From positions 992,001-1,056,000 of the forward strand of contig JAYJMM010000080.1 in assembly GCA_037349105.1 (NCBI GenBank): a stretch of DNA of 64,000 nucleotides. The letters run 5' to 3'. The notes beneath the pieces were generated by a model. That model worked only from the letters and a program-made list of their open reading frames with translations. It was not told where the DNA came from and ran no database searches. Source of the DNA: Limnomonas spitsbergensis. Its lineage: Eukaryota; Chlorophyta; Chlorophyceae; Chlamydomonadales. The number at the start of each line of letters is the position of its first letter. Position 1 is the stretch's first letter. The position numbers were made by a program, and so were the translations under genes. This document shows positions 50,573 to 60,600 of this stretch, one piece after another.

Positions 50573-51222
50573 ATGATGTTACGCCTCTGGGCCCAGCTTC
50601 ATAATGCTCAGCCGCGCTGGTATTGGACTCTATGGAGAAAAAAATAAGCAGAACAATTGATGTGTGGTGGCATATGCTGCATTCATCGACCACGACACCT
50701 GTGTCCATGCGACATGGAATAGGGGTCAAGGTCCCTGTGGCATGACATATAGGCACGTTTCGTAAAAACACGTTAAACTCTGGGCTCTTCATAAGCTCGT
50801 CCGTACCAGCGTTAAACTGTCTCGATGAAGCAAAGGGAACTTGAGGGGCGAGAGGAATAAATGGAGCAATGGTTCTTAAAAGGAGATCTCAACCATAAAA
50901 CCAGAGGATAAAACCAGTCTTGTTGTTGAGCTTAATAATTTAAGATCCCAGAGATAGGACTGCGCATGCTCCCCTATAGCCGCCTGGGATCAACAAGGGC
51001 CTGTGCATACCCTCTATGGACCACCTGGGATCTGCATGCGACTATGTATATCCCCTAGAGACATCCTGCCCTCTTGTGATCCGCATGGTACTTGCACAGA
51101 TAGCTTGAAGAGATTACAACAAGCGACAAACTCTGGAAGAGCTGACGCGCTCACCCCTCAGTTTGTCAATGATATTACACATCCGGCCTCAGCTAAAAAT
51201 GGCTCGGCCGCATGGGCGCCCA
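50573..51222 (-). mobile_element. Two solo minus-strand LINE tails (50573-50615, 51165-51222)
   Basis: ATGATGTTACGCCTCTGGGC near 50573 and GTCAATGATATTACACATCC..GGCTCGGCCGCATGGGCG at 51165-51222. The sequence between them shows nothing recognised. Confidence 0.75.
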
Positions 51223-51439
51223 ACGCTTGCATGATATAAAATGACAAAGGAAGACAAGAGGTCCCAACCTTCCAAGGCACACAGCCATACAGGGCAGGCT
51301 GCAGGCGTGCGTTCGTTCCAAACGACCTGCATGCACGTTATTCCTCCAAAGCTTTGAATCGCAAGCTCGAAATCCCCACAACGCCCTCCCAGAAATGGCA
51401 AACAAATGCCTCAGGAGCGCAGTGCACTCTTCCAAGCAC

Positions 51440-51534
51440 CACGCAACATCAAGGCCAGCAGTGAAATCGAGTCCCTTTAATAAGATTGCTGCCGATGCAG
51501 CCTTCGTCGACCGGAATAATGCCGTGTTGCTCAT
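51440..51534 (-). pseudogene. Ghost terminal exon of the Ski2-like gene
   Basis: Minus-strand reading MSNTALFRSTKAASAAI..DFTAGLDVA lines up with the true last exon's [26 protein letters not shown] (51664-51760). The copy has no stop at the equivalent position and its frame runs on for about 80 further codons. It sits 130 bp downstream of the real stop, so it is a decayed tandem duplicate of the last exon rather than a domain. An alternative terminal exon is possible but no convincing acceptor was seen. Confidence 0.8.
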
Positions 51535-51589
51535 TACTCATTCATGTCATGCAGCATGACACCACTATCGCCAATCTTTCGAGCGCTAT

Positions 51590-51670
51590 GCATCCTGTCG
51601 GCATGCCCATCACTCTTTCAAGCACAAGGCGTCACGACAGCATGCCCATCACTCTTTCAAGCACTAGGCC
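51590..51670. repeat. ~40-bp direct duplication overlapping the Ski2 stop codon
   Basis: GCATGCCCATCACTCTTTCAAGCAC occurs as two copies at about 51601 and 51641 (shown here shortened: GCATGCCCATCACTCTTTC); the second runs into the stop-codon complement CTA at 51664-51666. Confidence 0.85.
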
Positions 51671-54600
51671 ACATACAGGCTGGCCGCAAATATGACGTCT
51701 CGCTTAATGGCCGCTGAAGCCGCCTGCATCTGCTGGAATAGCGCTGTGTTCCCCATCACTCTTGCAGCATCCATGAACTCCCTGCGATCATACAGGGTTG
51801 TGGTTTGAGTATTAAAGTTTGAGGGTTTGAGAATGAAGGTTTTAGGTTTCAGGTTTGAGGGCTCAAGTTCAAGGGTTCAGGTTTGAGGTTTTAGGGTTCG
51901 GCAGCTGGATATCCAGGGTTCACACATGCAATATGTCAAGGGTTCAAGAGCTGGGTAACCGACCCGAATACTCTTAAACCACAAACCAAAGCCTCAGCCC
52001 ACGTGTAGGCCTAGATCCTCACCCCACCTCCAAAACTTGAATCTGAAACCCCACAATATTGGCCATCATTAACCCTCAACCCACTTCCAGGTTTAACCCT
52101 CAACCCACCTCCAGGTTTAACCCTCAACCCTCAACCCACCTCCAGGTTTAACCCTCAACCCTCAACCCACCTCCAGGTTTAACCCTCAACCCTCAACCCA
52201 CCTCCAGGTTTAACCCTCAACCCTCAACCCACCTCCAGGTTTAACCCTCAACCCTCAACCCACCTCCAGGTTTAACCCTCAACCCTCAACCCACCTCCAG
52301 GTTTAACCCTCAACCCTCAACCCACCTACAGGTTTAACCCTCAGCCCTCAGCCCACCTCCAGGTTTAACCCTCAGCCCTCAACCCACCTCCAGGTTAAAC
52401 CCTCAGCCCTCAACCCACCTCCAGGTTAAACCCTCAGCCCTCAACCCACCTCCAGATTAAACCCTCAATCCTCAACCCACCTCCAGGTTAAACCTTCAAT
52501 CCTCAACCCACCTCCAGGATAAACCCTCAGCCCTCAACCCACCTTCAGGTCAAACCCTCAATCCTCAACCCACCTCCAGGTTAAACCTTCAATCCTCAAC
52601 CCACTTCCAGGTTTAACCCTCAATCCTCAACCCTCAACCCACATTCAGGCCTACACCCTCAGCCCTCATCCCACCTGCAGGCCTGGTCCAGCCGCACCAC
52701 TGCTCTCACAATGGAGCCCTCCATCACATCTGTCAATGTGCAGATCTCGGCGAAAGGCGTGCCCTTGGCCCATTCGTACACAACCTGAGCGGACCAGAGC
52801 ACCAGGGCGCACGCGAGAGATAGGGATGCAGTCAGAAGTGAGGGAGGGGGATACGACATGAGCGGGTGCGGGTGCAAAACAGGGGGAGAGGGAGGGAGGG
52901 AGGGAGGGAGGGTAGGGGGAACAATGTGTTTCACGAGGCCTCTCGGAAGATGGCTGCGTTCGGATGGGTGGGACAGGGTGCAGTACCCGTATGAGCTCTC
53001 AGTTTCACAGCTTAATAGCTAGTGTGAGTGCATCATGGCGGTCATTGCTATCATCAGGTATGCAAATGAATGTCCGCGTATGTGTGCTAATTGTGTTACA
53101 TTCAAATGCGTGCACTTGCATGTGTGCGAAATATAATTATAAGTAAGAGCACATGTTCATGCGATGCACTCGAATTGTGTGAGTATGCATATGCACACGT
53201 GTGAAATGTTGAATATACAAGTGTGAGCAGTACTCACACTTCCTTAGTACAGGCGTACATGCAAAACGTGTGGATATTCAGATCTGTGGAAGTGCTATCA
53301 GCTCCCCACATACCTGCATTAGCCCGCAGTGCATCACGTCCCGCACATACTCTTGAGGATCAATCTACACACAGAAGGGGGGCAATGAGGAGTTTGAGTG
53401 TGGCACTGTGGCGGCGTACATACCTTTGTAAATCAATTTCCACTCTGGAGGGCGGCCATGGGGAGAGTGGATGGGGCGGCGGGTTCGCAAAGGGCGCCGC
53501 AGGAGGAATGGAGGGGGCATTTTAGGAAATAGAGCAGGCAGAAGGCACACAAAGGATACCCTACCCACCAATGAAGGATTTCATGCAAAAAATCAGCAAA
53601 TCCGTCCCCGCTCCTTAACCCCAGCACCCTTGCGCCTTAACCCCTGCCCCCCTGCTTGACCCCCCCCCCCATCCCTGGCCGCACCTGCAGCCCATGCTCC
53701 CTCTGGGTCTTGGCTGCGCCCTTAATCAGTGCCTCCATATCCTTCCGTGCCGCCATCAGGGCAGGAGGAAGCTCGGGCTCCACGTCACTCTTTTCCTGCG
53801 ACACGTAAGAGAGTGGCCAGGGGTGAACACGTGTGTGTGTCAGGGGGCTCCCACTAATTATCACTTTTTCCTGCGGTACACGCGAGTAACCGGTGATTCA
53901 TGGGTGATGAACCCCCCACAATCAATCGCGACCTGCCTACCTGGCCGAGATGAGCGCCACCGCCTCGGCCGGCAACAGCTCCAACAGCAGGCCCGCAAAC
54001 ACCATCTCCTCATAACACGAGATGCCCCCCCCCTCTCAATTAATCGCGATCCGCCTACCTGGAAGACCAGGGCCGAGATGAGCGCCACCGCCTCAGCCGG
54101 CGACAGCTCCGACAGCAGGCCCGCAAACACCATCTCCGTGGCCACAAGCTCATCCTGCATGCAAATATATGATATTGGTAGGAAATTAGCATTTAATTAA
54201 ATCGACATTTCATACAGTGCCAGTAGCCGCAGTGGTTTCATACAAAAGGCTGCCCACACTCTCTCACGTACCAACAGCCCATCCAGCAGGCGGTCACTAG
54301 ACAGACACAACATCAAAGAATGTCAAACGGAAAGGAGTTTTAACAGGGCGATTAAACAGCAAAAAGAGTTCATCCCTTCCCCCCAGTGTGCAAAAGGAAA
54401 TCCGCACAACCCATCTGTGGGCACTAGCTCATCATACAGGCACAACCCATCTGTGGGCACTAGCTCATCATACAGGCACAACTCAGATATTCAGGGGCCA
54501 CAGACTGAATTGACACAATCGCCTAATCGACGGCTTGTATGAACGCCCGAGTCAAATTGTTTCACAGGTCACTCTAAACCCTCATACACACACTCCCCCC

Positions 54601-57600
54601 TGGAGACGAACTGACATTGCAAGCCACACTGCCCTTATTGTTCCCTCATCCCTTCCCTACACACACCTGGTTCAAATTGATCTGGCAGGCCACCCTAAAC
54701 CCTCCTCCCCCTAACACCCACCTTGGTCGAATTGATAATGCAGGTCACCCTACACCCTTACCCCCCTCGCCCACCTGGTTTGAATTGATGCCTTAGGCCA
54801 CCCCAAACCCTCATCCCCATCCACCCACCCACCCACCCCCACCTGGGTCGAATTTATCTCGCAGGCCACCCTGCCTTTCAGGGTGACAGTGCGGTCGTCA
54901 TCCAGGTAGCCCAGCTGCTGCAGCACCCTGACTCGCTGATGGAACTCGGGCATCTGAACACAGACACACACACAGCAGGTTGAAATAAAACGGTTTCTTT
55001 CCAAACGGACGATTTCTTAACTCCTTAAAATATGTTCAAATGGCTGCAGCATGTTTAAGGTTTCCTTGAGAGTGGCGGCGCGGTCCCCATCCATATCGCC
55101 AGCTGTCGAAGGACAGGGTTCAGGGTTTTCAGTACCCAGCTGCTGGAGGACAACCCTTCCAGCTTTTGGAAATGATTAGGCACTGGACCTGAGCTGTTGG
55201 ACCCTGCCCACTAAGCAGATTGGAACTCAGGCGCAGGGACACACGTGTAGGTTTCAAACGTTGCGAATGTACATCGGTTCCAAATGAATAAATAAATGAT
55301 ACGTAACCACCCATGTGCATAATATGTGTGGACACTAGGTGTGAGCACAGTGAACACACAAGGGGTCAAGGTACGAGAATGAACACAGGGTCCAACTACT
55401 TGAACGTATAGCGTGCCCACTGCCCAAATACTTTAACGATGCTCAGATTGAGAGGTGCTGTCCTTACCCAGGCACCCCAACTAAAACCCTAAACCTAGCT
55501 GACGCCAGCATGTTTGTATACATGGAGCATCATCCAGGCACGGCACTCGTGTGGGGCATGAAGGTCCCAATCTTCCTGGTCTTAGGCATACCAGGTGATG
55601 TGCAGGTTACTCTTCCTGGCCTGCTTATGGTTCTGGTCACTGATGTGTTGAAAGTGTTAGTCAATCCCCTGGTGTCATAGTTCAGGTCACTCTTTGGTCG
55701 TCATTTGTTACTGTACATGTCACTCAGGTGTTCGATGTTGACTTCAAGTCACACGTCTCAATGGTTGATCACACTCCTTTGGCTGGGGTTCAGGTCACTC
55801 TTGTGTGCATGATTGCATGTATTCTGTCATGGGTCAAACATATACGCTAGTTCATGTTACTCTTTGGCAATCCTTTGTTTACACTAAATATCACTCATCT
55901 TTCGAGGGTGTAAGTCAGGTCCCATGTGTGATATGCCGGGTTACTCTTTAACACTCCTTTGTGCATGACCCAGGTCACTCCTGTGTTGAGGGTTCAAGCA
56001 AAGTCCCCTGCCTTAATGGCACACCTCACTCCTTAAGTCAAGGTTCAGGTCACACCTCCTGTGAGGAGGGCTGAGCTGTTGCGGGCTGGTACTGTGACTA
56101 CTTCCAGGGTTTAGGTTCCTGCCAATCATCTGCTGCGGGCTGGTACTGCAGTACGCCACGTGACTATGTTGAGGGTTTAGGGATTAGGGTAATTCTTCCT
56201 TCAGGGCTTGAGGCCCCAGGCGTGCTGTGGGCTCACATTCAAAAGCCATATTCAGGGTTTGGGTAGAATACCGCATTCAAAGTTCAGGGCTTGAGGTCAC
56301 GCACGTGCTGCAGGCTTGCATCCGAAAGCCATGTTGAAGGTTTGGGTCAAATCCCTTGTTGAAGGTAATTCAGGGTTGAGGGTTCAGGGCTTGAAGCCAC
56401 GCACCTGCTGCAGGCTTGCATCCAAAAGCCATATTCAAGGTTTGGGTCAAATCCCTAGTTGAAGGTAATTCAGGGTTCAGGGATCAGGGCTTGAAGCCGC
56501 GCACCTGCTGCAGGCTTGCATCCAAAAGCCATATTCAAGGTTTGGGTCAAATCCCTCGTTGAAGGTAATTCAGGGTTGAGGGTTCAGGGCTTGAAGCCGC
56601 GCACCTGCTGCAGGCTTGCATCCAAAAGCCATATTCAAGGTTTGGGTCAAATCCCTTGTTGAAGGTAATTCAGGGTTGAGGGTTCAGGGCTTGAAGCCAC
56701 GCACCTGCTGCAGGCTTGCATCCAAAAGTCATATTCAAGGTTTGGGTCAAATCCCTTGTTGAAGGTAATTCAGGGTTCAGGGATCAGGGCTTGAAGCCAC
56801 GCACCTGCTGCAGGCTTGCATCCATAAGCCATGTTCAAGGTTTGGGTCAAATCCCTCGTTGAAGGTAATTCAGGGTTCAGGGTTCAGGGCTTGAAGCCGC
56901 GCACCTGCTGCAGGCTCGCATCCGAAAGCCATGTTCAAGGTTTGGGTCAAATCCCTAGTTGAAGGTAATTCAGGGTTCAGGGTTCAGGGCTTGAAGCCAC
57001 GCACCTGCTGCAAGCTTGCATCCAAAAGCCATGTTCAAGGTTTGGGTCAAATCCCTAGTTGAAGGTAATTCAGGGTTCAGGGTTCAGGGCTTGAAGCCAC
57101 GCACCTGCTGCAGGCTCGCATCCGAAAGCCATGTTCAAGGTTTGGGTCAAATCCCTAGTTGAAGGTAATTCAGGGTTCAGGGTTCAGGGCTTGAAGCCAC
57201 GCACCTGCTGCAAGCTTGCATCCAAAAGCCATGTTCAAGGTTTGGGTCAAATCCCTCGTTGAAGGTAATTCAGGGTTCAGGGTTCAGGGCTTGAAGCCGC
57301 GCACCTGCTGCAGGCTCGCATCCGAAAGCTGGTGCTGCAGTACACCCCGTGACCGCTCCAGAACTGCGACGGTCCGCACCAGGTTGTACTGCCTGCAGGG
57401 CGCACAATACCATCGAGAGAAGTAGGATAGCTAATTGACACACACCCAAAGGGGCGAAAACAAATGTTTTATATATGGGGGCGAAATAAATGTATTATAC
57501 GGTACATGGGGGCAAGACACATGTCTTGTATATGGTGCGCCTGCATACCTACACGAGCGCTTGGCGGTCCGTTTTTTTGTTTTGTTTTTTGTCCACCTTG

Positions 57601-60600
57601 TGAAGACCCTCCACTCAAATGACCTCGTGAGGCAACACCTTTGTGAGACGCACCAAGAAAAACTTGGACACATTCGTGAGACACACGCCCCTGGAAAAAA
57701 AACATCCAGCCTTGTTTTATTTGTTTCTTTCATCCAGCCCTACCTTGCTGAGAGACAGGCAGCCGTGCAGCTTACGCGCCACCCGCAGAACCACACTTGC
57801 TTCAAAACAAAGTGCGCATCCAGCCCCACATTTTCGTTCCCCAGCCCTGACTCGCTGAGAGGCGGTTAGCCATGCAGCTTGAGTGACACCCACAGCAAAG
57901 TAGAATGCAGATCCGGCCTATTTAGTAGATCCGGCCTATTTAGTAGATCCGGCCTATTTAGTAGATCCGGCCTATTTAGTCAATGATTTTCAAATCTAAC
58001 TCGCTGAGACCATGGCATCCGTTCATGGCATCCGTGTTTGATTTGAGCATCACACACCCGCAAATAACAAAACTGCGGATCCAGCCTTTCATATCCAATT
58101 TCCGTTCTCCAGCCCTGACTCCTCAGCGAGTCAGGATGGGCAGCCGGGCAGCTTGAGCACTCTTCCCTGAAAACAAAAAACGAAACCAGAAAAAAACGAA
58201 AAAAATAGGCCGGGTCCTTTAAAAGGATCCGGCCTGTTCTTTCCGTTTTTTTTCTGGTTTCAATATTTCTGGATCTACCTCGCTGAGGGAATATGGCCGT
58301 CATACAGCATGAGCGCCATCCACTGCGCCCCGAGCGCCTGGCAGTCCAGCAATGCATCACACCCTCAAGATACGCCCCCCCCTTAAAAACAGAACTGCGG
58401 ATACAGCCTTTCAAGTTTAAATTCCGTTCCCCGGCCCTTAATGAGAGACAGGCAGCTGTGCGGCTTGAGTACAACCCGCTGAATTTATTTTTGCGGATCC
58501 AGCCTATCATATCATTTTCTTCCGCACGCCAGCCGTTACTCGCTGAGAGAGGAGCAGCCGTGTGGCTTAAGCGCAACCCGCTTGGCCACGAACCCCTGGC
58601 AATTCAACGATGCATCAAACCCTCGAAACACGCATGATTTTTTAATTTGCGCATCCAGCCTTTTATATCTATATATTTGTTCCCCAGCCCTTACTCGCTG
58701 AGGGAGGGGCAGCCGTGTGGCTTGAGCGCAACCCGCTTGGCCATGAGCGTCTGGCGGTCCTTCAGCAGCTGGCTGGTGTCCAGGTCCGCCACTTTCAGAT
58801 CAATCCGCCAGTCCATCAGTGGCGGGTCGTGGGAGCAGACATCACCGGGACCTGCACTGGCCTTGGCCTCCTCCTGCTCACAGGTCAGATTGAAAAGCGC
58901 AGGGTTCATTCCAGGGTTTAATCCAGGGTTTAATCCTGGGTTTATTCCTGGGTTTAATCTAGGGTTTATTATAGGGTTTAGACCAGGGTTTAATCCGGGG
59001 GTTATTCCAGGGTTTAAACCAGGGTTTAATCCAGGGTTTATTCCAGGGTTTATTCCAGAGGTTTTTCCAAGACCTATTTCAGGATTTATTCCATGATTTA
59101 TTGCAGGGTATACCCCAGGATTTATTCCAGGATCTATTCCATGATTTATTCCGCGGCTTATTCCAGGATTTATTCCAGGATTTATTGCAGGGTATATTCC
59201 ATGGATTGTTCCATGCCTTATTCCAAGGTTTACATCATAATTATTCCAGGGTTTATTCCAAGGTTTATTCCAGATTTGTTCCAGGGTTTTTTCCAGGATT
59301 TATTGCAGGGTATATTCCATGGATTGTTCCATGCCTTATTCCAAGGTTTACATCATAATTATTCCAGGGTTTATTCCAAGGTTTATTCCAGATTTGTTCC
59401 AGGGTTTATTCCAGGATTTATTGCAGGGTATATTCCATGGATTGTTCCATGCCTTATTCCAAGGTTTACATCATAATTATTCCAGGGTTTATTCCAAGGT
59501 TTATTCCAGATTTGTTCCAGGGTTTATTCCAGGATACATTCCATAATTCATTCCATAATTAATTCCATGCTTCCGTTCAGGGTTTATTTCAGGGTTCATT
59601 CCAGGGTTCATTCCATGGTTTATTCCATGGTTTATTCCAGGGTTCATTTCAGGGTTTATTCCAGGGTTCATTTCAGGGTTCATTCCAGGGTTCATTGCAG
59701 GGTTCATTCCAGGGTTTATTCCAGGGTTTATTCCTGGGGTTCATTTCAGGGTTCATTCCAGGGTTTAATCCAGGGTTTATTCCAGGGTTCATTCCATAAT
59801 TTATCCCAGGGTTCATTCCATAATTAATTCCAGGGTTCCATTCCATAATTTATTCCAGGGTTTATTCCAGGGTTAATTCCAGAATTTGTTTTAACATATA
59901 TTCCAGCATTTGTTTGAGGATTTATTCCAGGATTATTGATTTAATTTATTTCATAATTTTTCGAAGTCCATTTCAGGATAAATTCCAGGGTTGACTTCAA
60001 AGTCTGCGATATATCTCAGGGTAAGGTCCGTGCTGAAGCAATCTACGTTCTGAAGGGCTTTATAAAGGGGAGCGGGCAACAACGGGACCCGCAGCGCACA
60101 CACCAGCGCTCCGCCTCGGTCACCTCGGTCGCGATGTATTTAAGGGCTTTGGGCAGATTGAAAACTGGTCTACTATCGGTTGAAACCCTGTCCAAAACCG
60201 GTTGAAAACTGCTATAATGTCCGTTGAAAACTGGCTCAAAACTGGTTCAAAACTGCCCCCCTAGTGGCCTTCCCCCCCCCTCTCAGCTGTCCTCCCCCTC
60301 CTCTCCCCTCAAGATGTCCCTTCAAGGTTGCAGTGTTGAAGGTAAAGGGGGCCATGACTACCAGGATGCAGGCACACAGCCGAAAAACAGGACCTTTTAC
60401 GTGAAATTAAGAAAACGGCTGTTGTACCGCTCACCACCGGAAAAATCGCAAAAATGCGCGCGTTCTTGTGCGCGAATTGATGCAGGTAACAGTCTCGTCT
60501 CCTATCATTTGCCAAACTTGGTACGGTAATTGGTTTCGGAAGCTACAGAGTCTCGTTACAGTAACTGGCATAAAAACCATCCAACCTGTCTGCTTCACCC

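Larger units (their letters stand above)
57730..58694 (-). repeat. Six degenerate copies of Ski2 exon 58873-58695 end + donor
   Basis: Plus-strand unit CAGCCCTTACTCGCTGAG, GGGGCAGCCGTGTGGCTTGAG, CGCAACCCGC, CTTGGCCAYGA..CTGGC repeats near 57740, 57845, 58110, 58270, 58435 and 58530, next to the true junction at 58690. The two nearest copies (58435, 58530) preserve the longest match, including AACCCGCTTGGCCACGA. Spacer between copies often contains GCGGATCCAGCCT.TCATAT. Confidence 0.9.

Noticed and set aside
56200..57304. CRISPR-like or centromeric satellite
   Set aside because: Eukaryotic context, no unique spacers, and the unit matches the adjacent exon end.
58647..59827. Plus-strand frames reading GFIPGFNP / FQGLFQG repeats
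   Set aside because: A 12-bp intronic satellite in an intron of the minus-strand Ski2 gene; repeat-generated frames.
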